A stretch of 64,000 nucleotides of DNA from Neolewinella agarilytica (GTDB lineage: Bacteria > Bacteroidota > Bacteroidia > Chitinophagales > Saprospiraceae). Of the stretch, positions 43,630-53,061 are shown piece by piece (the stretch's first letter is position 1; every line of letters begins with the position of its first letter). Under the pieces are notes generated by a model that saw only the letters and a list, made by a program, of their open reading frames with translations, made no database searches and had not been told where the DNA came from. Location: assembly GCF_900110645.1 (NCBI RefSeq), contig NZ_FOFB01000016.1, forward strand, positions 62,001 to 126,000. Direction: 5' to 3'. The position numbers and the translations under genes are program-made.

Positions 43630-43982
43630 AAAGAGTGGGCGGTGATGGGGAGTAATAGTTTGCCAGCGTAGACAAGCTTAGGAAAAGCTTGGGCCCCATC
43701 GTCAGGATGGGGCCACAAGATAAAATGAGTGCATTAGTAAACTATCGTCGCTAAGGTAGGCACTTTTTTTGAACAACTGTAATTGTATATAATACGTATG
43801 TGCAACCGTATCCATTGCCGGTTACCTGATTAGCCGTGACTGATAAAATTTTCAGTTTTGAGCCAACAGCCTTCATTGATTTACGGCCCCTGCCTGAGCT
43901 GGTATCAAGCGATTGTTGCATTATGTCAAGTTGCACGGACGCCCTTTAAAAAACCGGGGAGCTGTTTACACGTTTCTTTAGT
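43630..43982. other. Divergent spacer with one strong hairpin
   Basis: Between the divergent PorE-like and lipoprotein genes. A perfect 9-bp stem, GGCCCCATC / GATGGGGCC (43692-43714, loop GTCAG), lies about 65 bases upstream of the PorE-like ATG, in its leader. TATAAT-like AT sequence near 43785-43800 is not a Bacteroidota -7 box. I see no small gene. Confidence 0.5.
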
Positions 43983-44933
43983 ATGCGCTACTCCATTCTT
44001 TTCCTCCTCCCACTACTACTACTCAGTTGTAATACCGTACAAGACACTGCTGATACTGCACACCAAACCGCCCCGGATACTGCGGCTATAGTGCCCGGTC
44101 ATTTTTCCGGCGGTCTTTCTGATTACTGGTATGAAGGGAAGGCGGAGATAAACACTTACGACCTCGAGCAAATCCGCTACGGAGAAATTCACCCGGGGCA
44201 GGTTAACCTGATCTTCGTTTCTGAAGACTTCCTGACGGATAAGCAGGTGAAAAACGACAATTACACCAACCCGGCTTCAACGCCCGTTCTAAAGACGAAT
44301 ATGATCCGGCGTTTTACAACCGGAATCTATGACTACTCCGTGATGACCTCCACCTTTACCCCTACTAAAACGGACGAGCAGCCCCACAGCCTGAAGGTAA
44401 CCACCAGTATGCAGGACTGGTGCGGACAGACCTTTACGCAACTAAACTACGCCGGCGGCAAAAAGTGGGACAGCCAGCTTCGCTCCTACTTTGAGCGGGA
44501 AGCAGATCAAAACCAGCGCTTAGCTGCTGATTTTATCGAAGACGAAGTTTTTAATCGCATCAGAAGCGGCTGGGACAAGCTGCCCACCGGGTCCTTCGAC
44601 ATTATTCCCGCTACCGGCTATTTGCTCATGACGCATAAACCTTATGAGGCAGCGAAGGCGACCGTCAGTCTTCAGGATTATACCGGTGATCAATTTACCG
44701 CAGAAAAACTAAAAAGTTATTCTATACACTACGAGGGGCTCGACCGAAAGGTGGAATTTGTTTTTGATGCCGCAGCCCCTTATATCCTTCGTGGCTGGAC
44801 GGAAACTTACCCGAGCCGGGGTAAAAAGCTGACCACTGTTGCCCGGTTAAGCCACCAGATTCGAGCGCCTTATTGGTCGCAGAACAGTGTAGCAGACCGG
44901 GAGAAACGTCGCACCCTCGGGTTAGGATTATGA
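43983..44933 (+). CDS. Conserved Bacteroidota lipoprotein of unknown function
   Basis: 316 residues. Lipobox LLLLSCNTV (Cys 16), then SDYWYEGKAEINTYDLEQIRYGEIHPGQVNLIFVSEDF, TGIYDYSVMTSTFTP and VTTSMQDWCGQTFTQLN. This protein type is widespread in the phylum and some entries label it septum formation inhibitor Maf, but it has no Maf motif and a lipid anchor, so that label is almost certainly wrong. It looks like a beta-rich periplasmic protein. A PAP2 phosphatase follows 105 bases on. Confidence 0.8.
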   Translation: MRYSILFLLPLLLLSCNTVQDTADTAHQTAPDTAAIVPGHFSGGLSDYWYEGKAEINTYDLEQIRYGEIHPGQVNLIFVSEDFLTDKQVKNDNYTNPASTPVLKTNMIRRFTTGIYDYSVMTSTFTPTKTDEQPHSLKVTTSMQDWCGQTFTQLNYAGGKKWDSQLRSYFEREADQNQRLAADFIEDEVFNRIRSGWDKLPTGSFDIIPATGYLLMTHKPYEAAKATVSLQDYTGDQFTAEKLKSYSIHYEGLDRKVEFVFDAAAPYILRGWTETYPSRGKKLTTVARLSHQIRAPYWSQNSVADREKRRTLGLGL

Positions 44934-45038
44934 AATACTGCCAAACAAGCGCTTACTTTTGTCGGTTGTAGCCCTGGAGGTCCTTTGGCGTAAAGCCTGA
45001 TCCACCAACAGCGCTCATTCGAAAAGCCGAACATCATT

Positions 45039-45779
45039 ATGCCCCATCGCCCCTTCTTCCTTCTGTTTGTTTTTTTGTGCAGCACCTGCTTATTTGGCCA
45101 GGGCCTGCAGCCTTATAACCCCAGTGATGCAACCAACGCTGCCCTGATTGGGCTTGGAGGTACGCTTACCATCGGCTCTACCCTCTTGGACCGCCGAGTA
45201 AAACCCATGACGGAAGAAGACATCAAGATGTTGGATTTCGACAAAATTCCGGGCATTGATCGCTTTTCTACCCGGCATCTGTCCCTTGCTTCTGATGAGT
45301 TTACGGATAAATTACTGCTCACCAGTTTTGCCAGTCCCTTTTTTCTCATGCTGGACAAGACCGGTAGGGACAACTTCGACGATATGGCGATGGTCGTTTT
45401 TCAGGGAGCGATGCTGAACTCAGCACTCATTAACCTCTCCAAAGTGGTAGCCAAACGGGCCCGTCCCTATAACTACAACGCTAATGCTCCTCTGGATACG
45501 AAGCTAAAAAAATCCAGTCGGTACTCCTTTTACAGCGGCCACGTAGCCACCTCTGCTTACTTCAGTTTCACTACGGCGCAACTTTACAGTGACCTTCACC
45601 CCAACAGTAAGGCAAAACCCTACATTTGGGCCGCGGCAGCGCTCATCCCCGCAACGGTTGCTTACGGCCGGATGAGAGCTGGAAAGCACTTTTTCACCGA
45701 CGTCTTAATTGGTTTTATTGCTGGTTCAGCCATTGCCATCACGGTGCCGGCTTTACACCGGGCTGGTGGAGGGGAGTAG
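45039..45779 (+). CDS. PAP2-superfamily phosphatase
   Basis: 246 residues. A hydrophobic N-terminal signal (MPHRPFFLLFVFLCSTCLFGQ) is followed by helices carrying the three PAP2 motifs: KVVAKRARP, SFYSGHVATS and GRMRAGKHFFTD. The active-site His residues face the periplasm. PAP2 enzymes remove phosphate from lipids such as undecaprenyl diphosphate, phosphatidate or lipid A; which one cannot be told. The second motif has Tyr where Pro is common in PSGH. A minisatellite separates it from the permease. Confidence 0.92.
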   Translation: MPHRPFFLLFVFLCSTCLFGQGLQPYNPSDATNAALIGLGGTLTIGSTLLDRRVKPMTEEDIKMLDFDKIPGIDRFSTRHLSLASDEFTDKLLLTSFASPFFLMLDKTGRDNFDDMAMVVFQGAMLNSALINLSKVVAKRARPYNYNANAPLDTKLKKSSRYSFYSGHVATSAYFSFTTAQLYSDLHPNSKAKPYIWAAAALIPATVAYGRMRAGKHFFTDVLIGFIAGSAIAITVPALHRAGGGE

Positions 45780-45797
45780 ACGGGGTGCCGGATTCCG

Positions 45798-45889
45798 GGC
45801 GCCGGGTGCAACCTGCAACTTGTAACCCTGCAACTTGCAACCCTGCAACTTGTAACCCTGCACCCTGCAACCCTGCACCCTGCAACCTG
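45798..45889. repeat. 15-bp minisatellite with partial GC-rich word
   Basis: Three 15-bp units CCTGCAACTTG(T/C)AAC run from 45812 to 45856, followed by CCTGCAC / CCTGCAAC units to 45889. Just before it, GGCGCCGGGTGCA (45798-45810) looks like a damaged copy of the dispersed GC-rich word, which often stands beside CCCTGCA. The gap is between PAP2 and the permease. Confidence 0.7.
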
Positions 45890-45982
45890 TCCCCCCCCGC
45901 AACTAGCCTCCTAAACGTTAAAACTACGTTACCTAGCTACCATCACAACAGAAATCTTACTGCTTAGCAGTTTCTTACTTCG

Positions 45983-47293
45983 ATGAATCGGCTGAAAGCA
46001 ACAATCGGCTGGCGGAGTGCCGCGGCACTGGTAGTGGCCAATATGATCGGTACGGGCGCCTTTACCACCCTTGGGTTTCAACTGGAGTTGATTCCCAGCG
46101 GTTCAGTATTACTATTGCTATGGGCCATTGGTGGCCTGGTAGCCTGGTGCGGTGCCGTGAGTTATGCCGAGCTCGGTACGCGACTGCCCCGCTCTGGAGG
46201 AGAGGCCCACTTTCTGAGTGAAATTTTCCACCCGCTCATGGGTTTCCTGAGTGGGTGGGTTAGCCTGACGGTTGGCTTTGCTGCCGCCGTTGCACTGTCG
46301 GCCATGGCCGTAGGGCAATATCTGGCAGCCTGGACCGGCTGGCCGCCCCTGCTCACGGCCGTTATGAGTATCGTCATTTTATCATTGGCTCATGGCTTTG
46401 GCACCCGGGAATCCAGCCGGTTACAGAACGTGCTTACGGCCGTGAAACTACTGGTCGTGATGGGCTTGGGCCTGGCGGGCACCTTCATGCCCGCTCCGGC
46501 TGATGCCGTGGTTAACTGGTCTTTCGGAGGGGTAAGCACGCTCTGGTCTCCGGGAGCAGCGGTTGCAATGATCAGCGTCTTCTACGCCTTTTCCGGCTGG
46601 AATGCCGCAGCTTACATCGTAGAAGAAATTGAAGAACCCAGGAAAAACTTACCGCTTGCCCTTGTGGGCGGCACCCTGTTAGTGAGCGGTTTATTCTTAC
46701 TCCTGCAGTACGGTTTTTTACGGCAGGCGGGCACGGCTGCCCTCAGCGGACAGATCGATGTAGCGCAGGTAGCCTCCGCAGCAATGTTTGGCCCGGCCAT
46801 GGGGCAGTGGGTCAGCGTCCTGATCGGCATTTTACTGCTAACGGGCATATCCGCCATGATTTGGGTCGGGCCGCGCGTAGTAAGAGCTATGGGCGACAGC
46901 CACCATCTGTGGCGAACCTTTGGTCAGCTCAGTAAGGGTGGAATTCCGCAGAGAGCGACCTGGTTACAGGGAGGCATCAGCCTTTTTCTGGTTTTCACCT
47001 CCAGCTTTGAGCGCGTCTTGTTATACAGTGGTTTTGTGCTTCAACTGTTCACCTTTCTGGCCGTATTGGGCCTGCTCATTTTACGGTGGCAGAAGAAAGG
47101 AGAGGCGGGTTATTCCTCCCCTCTGTACCCGCTTCCGCAGCTCATTTTCCTGGCTTTCAGTGCCTGGTCATTAGTCTACCTTTTCATAAACCAGCCGATG
47201 GAGAGCCTGCTTGGGCTCCTCAACGTAGTGGCGGGCCTGATCGCTTACTACTTTGACATAAGTGTGCCAGCCACGGCAGAAGAGCGGGTGTAG
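45983..47293 (+). CDS. APC-superfamily amino acid permease
   Basis: 436 residues with about 12 transmembrane helices. RSAAALVVANMIGTGAFTTLG is the first-helix GxG substrate motif of the amino acid-polyamine-organocation family; ELGTRLPRSGGEAHFLSE and FSGWNAAAYIVEEIEEPRKNLP are the other conserved parts. It takes up an amino acid by proton or sodium symport, or acts as an exchanger; the substrate cannot be read from the sequence. It stands alone with repeats on both sides. Confidence 0.93.
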   Translation: MNRLKATIGWRSAAALVVANMIGTGAFTTLGFQLELIPSGSVLLLLWAIGGLVAWCGAVSYAELGTRLPRSGGEAHFLSEIFHPLMGFLSGWVSLTVGFAAAVALSAMAVGQYLAAWTGWPPLLTAVMSIVILSLAHGFGTRESSRLQNVLTAVKLLVVMGLGLAGTFMPAPADAVVNWSFGGVSTLWSPGAAVAMISVFYAFSGWNAAAYIVEEIEEPRKNLPLALVGGTLLVSGLFLLLQYGFLRQAGTAALSGQIDVAQVASAAMFGPAMGQWVSVLIGILLLTGISAMIWVGPRVVRAMGDSHHLWRTFGQLSKGGIPQRATWLQGGISLFLVFTSSFERVLLYSGFVLQLFTFLAVLGLLILRWQKKGEAGYSSPLYPLPQLIFLAFSAWSLVYLFINQPMESLLGLLNVVAGLIAYYFDISVPATAEERV

Positions 47294-47600
47294 GTGGGCG
47301 CGGACGCCGGTGCAATGCAGGGTAAATAGCAATGGGTGATAGCTCCGTTGGCAAGCAAAAGCTCACCTTGAGCCGGCCGACAGCCGCCCGCCGATGAGGG
47401 CCGGTCCGCCAGCGGGATGGATAAGGCAACCCCCACCTTCCCCTGCTCTTCAAGAATCCCTACCTTGCACCTGCGTTCGCGCCCCGATTTCCACTAAATT
47501 TGTAATATCGCCAACCTAAGTGGCAGGCACCACGTTCTACCAACCCGCAAGCCTGCGGGCACGGCCCCCACACCGCACCGCAAAACGATCTGGCCGACAC
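47294..47600. other. Spacer between permease and MlaE
   Basis: This 307-base gap is mostly the GC-rich inverted-pair element. After it, 47484-47600 has AT-poor sequence with no promoter box that I would support. A GTG-started extension of MlaE into this region is rejected. Confidence 0.45.
47297..47483. repeat. Dispersed GC-rich element, inverted pair
   Basis: GGCGCGGACGCCGGTGCA (47297-47314) and TGCACCTGCGTTCGCGCC (47466-47483) are inverted with two mismatches and bound 187 bp. The right part contains CCCCTGCTCTTCAAG, like the interior of the 39535 copy. It starts three bases after the permease stop codon and ends 117 bases before the MlaE start. Confidence 0.75.
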
Positions 47601-48347
47601 ATGCTGATAGACACTTTACTTTACAATTTCGGGCAGTATATTTTGCTGCTAAAATCCGCCATCGCTAAGCCGGAACGATTCTCGATGTACTACAAAGAGA
47701 CCGTTCGCCAGATGGACGCCATCGGGGTCGGCTCCGTCTTTATCGTCCTGCTTATTTCCGTTTTTATCGGTATGGTAACGGCCGTACAGTTCGCCGATCA
47801 GTTGGGGGACAGTTTCATCCCGTCCTACTACATCGGCTATATCGTCCGTGACATCACCATCATTGAGATGGCACCGACGATTACCTGCCTTGTTTTAGCC
47901 GGTAAAGTAGGCTCCAACCTGGCCGCCGAAATCGGTGGCATGCGGCAAAAAGAACACATTGACGCCATGGAAATTATGGGCGTCAACACGGCTGCCTACC
48001 TCATTATGCCCAAAATTATTGCTGCGGTATTGGTCATTCCCCTGCTCGTAGCCATCTCTGCTTTCGTGAGTATCATCGGAGGATATCTCGCCACCGTATT
48101 ACCCGGCAGCATCTCCCATACAGAATACGTGTTGGGGCTTCGTTCCTTTTTCGTTCCGCGCTACGTGTTTATCATGTTCGTAAAAGCCGGCGTTTTCGCC
48201 TTCCTGCTCACCTCCGTGAGTTGCTACTTTGGCTACTACGTTAAGGGTGGCAGCATCGAACTCGGCGAAGCCAGCACCAGTGCAGTGGTCGTTTCTAACG
48301 TCCTGATCCTGTTATTCGATTTCATCATCGCCCTTCTCCTTACCTAA
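47601..48347 (+). CDS. mlaE: MlaE-family ABC permease for lipid transport
   Basis: 248 residues from the ATG at 47601; an earlier GTG at 47520 adds 27 residues with no family likeness. MDAIGVGSVFIVLLISVFIGMVTAVQFADQLG, the conserved LVLAGKVGSNLAAEIGGMRQKEHIDAMEIMG cytoplasmic loop, and four or five further helices are typical of MlaE/YrbE. It is the membrane subunit of the phospholipid transporter that keeps outer membrane asymmetry. It is followed 13 bases later by its ATPase. No MlaD-like MCE protein is seen next to it. Confidence 0.9.
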   Translation: MLIDTLLYNFGQYILLLKSAIAKPERFSMYYKETVRQMDAIGVGSVFIVLLISVFIGMVTAVQFADQLGDSFIPSYYIGYIVRDITIIEMAPTITCLVLAGKVGSNLAAEIGGMRQKEHIDAMEIMGVNTAAYLIMPKIIAAVLVIPLLVAISAFVSIIGGYLATVLPGSISHTEYVLGLRSFFVPRYVFIMFVKAGVFAFLLTSVSCYFGYYVKGGSIELGEASTSAVVVSNVLILLFDFIIALLLT

Positions 48348-48360
48348 TTCTGCCCGAAGC

Positions 48361-49134
48361 ATGATCCGCACGGAAAATTTACACAAATCCTTCGGCGACA
48401 ACCACGTTCTCAAGGGCGTCTCTGCCGAATTTCACGCCGGTAAACCCAACCTCATCATTGGTAGCTCCGGTGCCGGAAAAACCGTACTCCTGAAACTGCT
48501 CATCGGGCTGTTCCGCCCCTCCGAAGGAGCCGTCTTCTACGGCGATACCAACCTGTTTTCACTCGATGATAAGGAGATCCGCGCCATCCGCATGAAGGTC
48601 GGAATGCTCTTCCAGGGCAACGCCTTGTTCGACTCGATGACCGTTGGCGAAAACATCCGTTTCCCCATGGATATGTTCACCCGCCTTAGCCTGAAAGACA
48701 AGAACCGACGCGTGGATGAATGTCTTGAAATGGTGAATATGGAAGGCATCAACGACCGTTACCCCTCAGAGGTCTCCGGTGGTATGCAAAAGCGGGTCGG
48801 TATCGCCAGAGCCATGGTTCTGGAGCCCAAATACCTCTTTTGTGACGAGCCGAACTCCGGCCTCGACCCCCAGACTTCCATCCTGATCGATGAGCTGATC
48901 TGTGACCTGACGAACCGAAACAATATCACCACCGTCATCAATACGCACGACATGAACTCCGTGATGGGTATCGGAGATAATATCCTGCTACTGAAGAACG
49001 GCAAAGTCGCCTGGACGGGCGACAAATCCCAGGTACTGGAAAGTGACAACAAAGTGCTGGAAGATTTCATCTTCGCCAGCCCCTTCCTCCGCAGACTGCG
49101 GGAAGATGCGCTGAAGCAGCGGCAGGGAGGGTAA
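48361..49134 (+). CDS. mlaF: MlaF-family ABC ATPase
   Basis: 257 residues. Walker A IIGSSGAGKTVLLKLL, Q-loop MLFQGNALFDSMTV, signature VSGGMQKRVGIARAMVLEPKYLFCDEPNSGLDP with Walker B (the FCDEP stretch) and H-loop INTHDMNSVM. It drives the MlaE permease upstream, from which it is 13 bases away; the two form one operon. The C-terminal DNKVLEDFIFASPFLRRLRED is typical of MlaF. Downstream comes a repeat-rich spacer and a convergent gene. Confidence 0.92.
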   Translation: MIRTENLHKSFGDNHVLKGVSAEFHAGKPNLIIGSSGAGKTVLLKLLIGLFRPSEGAVFYGDTNLFSLDDKEIRAIRMKVGMLFQGNALFDSMTVGENIRFPMDMFTRLSLKDKNRRVDECLEMVNMEGINDRYPSEVSGGMQKRVGIARAMVLEPKYLFCDEPNSGLDPQTSILIDELICDLTNRNNITTVINTHDMNSVMGIGDNILLLKNGKVAWTGDKSQVLESDNKVLEDFIFASPFLRRLREDALKQRQGG

Positions 49135-49183
49135 GGTTAGTCTTTTAGTTCGTTGGTAATTTGGTCTGTTGGGGCTACCGCAC

Positions 49184-49336
49184 GTTGGAGGCGTTGGAGG
49201 CGTTGGAGGCGTTGGAGGCGTTGGAGGCAAAAAACGCGAGGCATTTTAAAATCATCTCTCCTCCGGACCTCGGAGCGGGCTCGAAGAAACCAGCGGAGAA
49301 GCTGCGCAGCAAAAGGGGTTGGGGAGAGGTTTACCT
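49184..49336. repeat. 9-bp minisatellite and GGGGAGAGG-edged spacer
   Basis: Five perfect copies of GTTGGAGGC (49184-49228) follow GGGGCTACCGCAC. The same words (GGGGCTACCGC, GTTGGAGGC) build the 43-bp minisatellite at 61.6 kb. The rest (49245-49336) contains inverted CTCTCCTCCGG / GCGGAGAAG-type words and ends GGGGAGAGGTTTACCTTTACAA at a minus-strand stop codon, as the 85-bp array does at 29.4 kb. Confidence 0.75.
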
Positions 49337-50833
49337 TTACAAATCAACCCGTTCAAAAGCGCCGGCATCCGGCGAGTCGGCATCCCGCTCAACGCCCAGA
49401 ATATCAAGGGGTAGTGCGGGGTTGAACACGCCCAGGTCGCGGGCGATGCTCAGAGAATCCAGCTGATAATCATCGTCTGAGATATCGATAAAAATCGGAT
49501 CACTGAACTCCAGGTTAAGGCAATTGTCACAGGTGTTGGTGTAGAAGTCCGCGAAAAGCCCGCTCTGGGAATCCAGGAAACCCTGATCCGTTCGCACCAC
49601 GGAATTCCGGATTCCTACATCGAAAGCATCCAGTTCGTTGCCCTCAAAAATATCGAGGAAAATCAGTTCGCTGCCCCGCGAACCACCGATAATGCTATTA
49701 CTGATGTTAGCCGTCATATTCGCCGCCAGACAGTTATTACCGGAGTCATCACAGGTGAAGTTGGTCAATACCAGGGCGCTGGCATCCACCCCATAGTTGG
49801 CCACCGTAGTGTGCCGCATGTTGAGGGTTCCGCCTTTGACGAACTGAATGGCGTTACCGAAGTTAGAATGGAAGACGGAATTATCCACCGTTACCCGCGA
49901 CTGGTAAGCAGAGATCGCCGGTCCGCCGGAGTACGCAATCGTACTGTTTTCAATGGTTACTTCGGCCAGACTGTCGAGCGTAATGCCAACGATGGCGTTC
50001 AGGAGTTGCGCGTGCTCCAGGCGATTGTCTTTACTCCCCGGCCCCAGGATTAAGCCCCGGTATTTCGCCGGGTCGTCGAGGAAGTTATCCTCCAGCCGGT
50101 CGGTCCGCACGATCACCGGATTCTCCAGTGTCCCTAGTAGCTGAAGGCTACCATTAGGCTGGGTGAAAATAAAACCATCATTGAAAAAGCCGTTGCCTCC
50201 CACCTGATCGTTGCGTTGTACTCCGCCGTGAAAATAGATCCGGGTGCCTGGCAGCGCCTGCACGATACAACTGTCAATGAACATAGAGCCATAGATGACC
50301 GTCGGCAGGTCTTGCGGCAGAGCGACAACACCGTTGTCGCAGGTAATCCGGAAGAATTCTCCCCGATTAAAGCCATTGACGTAGTTCGCGTTCTGGCCGA
50401 AGGCCAGCAGCACCACTTCCTCCTGCACACTCCCCGTTTCAAACAGCAGGCGATCTTCTGCGATGAAGGGGCTGATGTTCTCCGGGTCCGTTGGGTCTAC
50501 CTCTACCTCCACGAATACGAAGATGGAATCTCCGCCCCAGATGATAACGTCTCTGGCCTCCGGCCCCTGAAAACCGTCTACGTTGAAGGTATAGTTGACG
50601 CCGGTTTCTCCGGCGACGCTAATCCGGTCAATCATGATGGGCTCATCCCCCTGGTTGTAGACCTTAAAAGTGCGCGTGGCGGAGCCACGGGCGGTGAAGA
50701 CGGTGTCGAAGGTCAGGGTGTCCTGGCTGAAGCCAAGTTGAACGGCATCGCCGGTGACGAAGTCAGTGTCCACGTCGCAGGCTACTACGGTGAGCAGTAA
50801 AAGAACGGGAACAAAAAGGTAGAAGAGTTTCAT
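49337..50833 (-). CDS. Parallel beta-helix lipoprotein, unknown function
   Basis: 498 residues. Lipobox LTVVACDVD (Cys 19). The N-terminal third (about 30-130) is an Ig-like stretch (TFKVYNQGDEPIMIDRISVAG). Then come repeated short beta strands (IENSTIAYSGGPAISAYQSRVTVDNSVFHSNFGNAIQFVKG, MRHTTVANYG, NISNSIIGG), which read as a right-handed parallel beta-helix. No catalytic residues of pectate lyases are apparent, so it may bind a polymer. The end is DADSPDAGAFERV. Similar proteins are frequent in Bacteroidota. Confidence 0.85.
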   Translation of the reverse strand: MKLFYLFVPVLLLLTVVACDVDTDFVTGDAVQLGFSQDTLTFDTVFTARGSATRTFKVYNQGDEPIMIDRISVAGETGVNYTFNVDGFQGPEARDVIIWGGDSIFVFVEVEVDPTDPENISPFIAEDRLLFETGSVQEEVVLLAFGQNANYVNGFNRGEFFRITCDNGVVALPQDLPTVIYGSMFIDSCIVQALPGTRIYFHGGVQRNDQVGGNGFFNDGFIFTQPNGSLQLLGTLENPVIVRTDRLEDNFLDDPAKYRGLILGPGSKDNRLEHAQLLNAIVGITLDSLAEVTIENSTIAYSGGPAISAYQSRVTVDNSVFHSNFGNAIQFVKGGTLNMRHTTVANYGVDASALVLTNFTCDDSGNNCLAANMTANISNSIIGGSRGSELIFLDIFEGNELDAFDVGIRNSVVRTDQGFLDSQSGLFADFYTNTCDNCLNLEFSDPIFIDISDDDYQLDSLSIARDLGVFNPALPLDILGVERDADSPDAGAFERVDL

Positions 50834-51032
50834 TGGCGGGGAGTCATCGCTTAAGGGAACGCAAAGGTCGGGGTTTTAATTGGGGTTTTAAGGCGAGAAA
50901 GAAGTCTTTGAGACTCAGGGGACATTTGGATGCTCGCGCTTCGCGCTCGTAGGTCCCCGGATTGCGCCGCGCGACTTCGGCGGCAGCTACATCCGGGGTT
51001 AAGGATGTTTTACCACTCCGTGGTCAAAAAGG
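50834..51032. other. Spacer with small GC hairpins
   Basis: About 200 bases between minus-strand genes. GCTCGCGCTTCGCGCTCG and CGCCGCGCGACTTCGGCGG fold as small hairpins. No gene and no TAnnTTTG box upstream of the beta-helix lipoprotein was found. Confidence 0.4.
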
Positions 51033-52913
51033 CTATAGATCACTCCCCTTGATCGCCGCCGCCACGTTCCGGTCCAAAGCTTCGTGCGCCAGTGGCGTAG
51101 TGAACTGGTTGAGTTCTTCGAGGCGTTGATTAATGCTGTCCTTATCGGTTCCGGCCACGGCAGCGGAAAGTTTTTCGGCGTATTCTCTGATGGAGGCAGA
51201 TTGCTCTTCCGTGAGCCAGCCGGCGTTCTGTTCCAGGAACTTTTTGGTACTCAGCAACACGTTATTGGCTTCGTTTCGGGCTTCTACGAGGGCACGGGCG
51301 GCAACGTCGCCCTCCGCATTCGCGATGCTTTCAATCAGCATTTCGGCCATCTCCTCCTCGCTGATTCCGTACTGGCTTTTGATGGTCACTGACTGGCTTT
51401 TCCCACTGCGGTGCTCCATGGCTTTTACGCGAAGGATGCCGTCAGCGTCCAGCCCGAATTGGATCTCAATCTGCGGAATACCGGCGGGCATTGGTGGAAT
51501 ATCCCCCAGAACGAATTCGCCCAGCTTACGGTTATCCTTCACCATATCGCGCTCTCCCTGAAAGACGGCAACCTTCAGGTTTTTCTGTCCGTCAACACTT
51601 GTGGTGTACTTGCGGCCAACGCGGGTGGGAACTTTACTGTTGCGGGCGATGATGGGGTCCATCAGGCCGCCAACGGTCTCAATACCAAGGCTTAGGGGCG
51701 TAATGTCCAGCAGCAATACATCCTTCTGGTTACCGGCCAGTACGTCGGCCTGAATGGCGGCCCCGAGGGCAACCACCTGATCGGGGTCCAGGCTGTCATT
51801 GACCTTTTTACCAAAGAAATTGCTGACTTCAGATTTGACCAGTGGTACGCGGGTGGAGCCGCCAACCATGATCACGTGGTCGATGTCATCGCTCGTGAGG
51901 CCGGCGTCTTTCAGGGCGCGGTCGCAGGATGCAAGGGTTCGTTTAATGAGCGGGGTAAAGAGTACGTTCGCCTGCGAACGATCCAGGTAGAGTGTAATGC
52001 CGTGGAACTCGCTCGTGAAAGAATCTTCAAAGGAGAGTTGCTTCTTGGCGCGTTCGGCCAGCAGACGGATTTCTCCACGCCGCTGCGGAGAATCAACCTT
52101 CAGGCTTTTTTCGTTGATCCAGTGGTCAGCGATCGCCTGATCCAGATCATCACCGCCCAGGAAGGTGTCTCCGTTAGTACTCAGCACTTCAAAGATCCCC
52201 TGCTCGATGCGCAGAACGGACACATCGAAGGTGCCCCCACCGAGGTCATAGACGGCAATCGTGCGGCCCTCATCCTCGTCCTTGAGGCCAATGCCGTAGG
52301 CGAGGCTGCTGGCGGTGGGTTCATTGACGATGCGGAGGACATCGAGGCCGGCCAGTTTGCCGGCATCCCGGGTAGCTTGCCGCTGGGAGTCGTTGAAATA
52401 GGCCGGGACGGTGATGACGGCACGGCTGACTTCGCCGCCGATTTCCGCCTCTATCCGGGCCTTGAGCGCCTGAAGAATCTTAGCGGAAAGCTCGATGGGG
52501 CTGTAATATTTGTCTTGCCCATTCGGGCCGGGCACGGCGATTTTCACCAGCCGGTCTTCGTCTTCATCGATGACCCGGTAGCCGAAGCGGTTCTCAAAGT
52601 TTTTCAGGTCTCCGAAGCTCTTACCCAGGAGGCGTTTGACGGAGTAAATGGTCCTTTCCGGATGGGTAAGCAGGAAGGATTTAGCCGCTTCGCCAACCAC
52701 CACTTCACCATCATCGGCGAAGTGAACGATACTGGGTACGAGGACTGATTTGCCGTCTGGTCCGGCCACAGCTTCCGCCTTGCCGTCTAACACCCGGGCG
52801 ACGAGGCTATTCGTCGTTCCGAGGTCAATACCCACGATAGTCTGACCAACGGAACTTACCGCATCATCTTCTTTTACTTTACCGGCCTGCAGGTCGATGC
52901 TGAACTTTGCCAT
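51033..52913 (-). CDS. hscA: Fe-S cluster assembly chaperone HscA (Hsp70 family)
   Basis: 626 residues. The Hsp70 signature [16 protein letters not shown], the [21 protein letters not shown] loop, [19 protein letters not shown] and [13 protein letters not shown] are intact. After the ATPase half, the substrate-binding half has [19 protein letters not shown]. The N-terminus [16 protein letters not shown] and its length are like Bacteroidota HscA rather than DnaK (no long Gly-rich tail). HscA acts with HscB and the scaffold IscU to transfer iron-sulfur clusters. No HscB or IscU gene is in this window, so the assignment as HscA rests on sequence. Confidence 0.85.
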   Translation of the reverse strand: MAKFSIDLQAGKVKEDDAVSSVGQTIVGIDLGTTNSLVARVLDGKAEAVAGPDGKSVLVPSIVHFADDGEVVVGEAAKSFLLTHPERTIYSVKRLLGKSFGDLKNFENRFGYRVIDEDEDRLVKIAVPGPNGQDKYYSPIELSAKILQALKARIEAEIGGEVSRAVITVPAYFNDSQRQATRDAGKLAGLDVLRIVNEPTASSLAYGIGLKDEDEGRTIAVYDLGGGTFDVSVLRIEQGIFEVLSTNGDTFLGGDDLDQAIADHWINEKSLKVDSPQRRGEIRLLAERAKKQLSFEDSFTSEFHGITLYLDRSQANVLFTPLIKRTLASCDRALKDAGLTSDDIDHVIMVGGSTRVPLVKSEVSNFFGKKVNDSLDPDQVVALGAAIQADVLAGNQKDVLLLDITPLSLGIETVGGLMDPIIARNSKVPTRVGRKYTTSVDGQKNLKVAVFQGERDMVKDNRKLGEFVLGDIPPMPAGIPQIEIQFGLDADGILRVKAMEHRSGKSQSVTIKSQYGISEEEMAEMLIESIANAEGDVAARALVEARNEANNVLLSTKKFLEQNAGWLTEEQSASIREYAEKLSAAVAGTDKDSINQRLEELNQFTTPLAHEALDRNVAAAIKGSDL

Positions 52914-52996
52914 ATAACTTCTTTAGCGTCCGATTGCAACGCCGGGAGCACAAAGAGAGTTGAGCAAAAGAGAGGAATATGACGGATGACTTTCAT

Positions 52997-53016
52997 TGCA
53001 CCTGCGCTGCGGCGCC
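52997..53016 (+). repeat. Dispersed GC-rich intergenic word, single copy
   Basis: TGCACCTGCGCTGCGGCGCC in the 148-base gap between HscA and the NYN-LOTUS gene. It is one base from the reverse complement of the copy at 28497-28516. Confidence 0.7.
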
Positions 53017-53061
53017 CTGAACAAGGATAGAAAGGAAAGGCCTGGGGAAGGGCAGCGCTAC

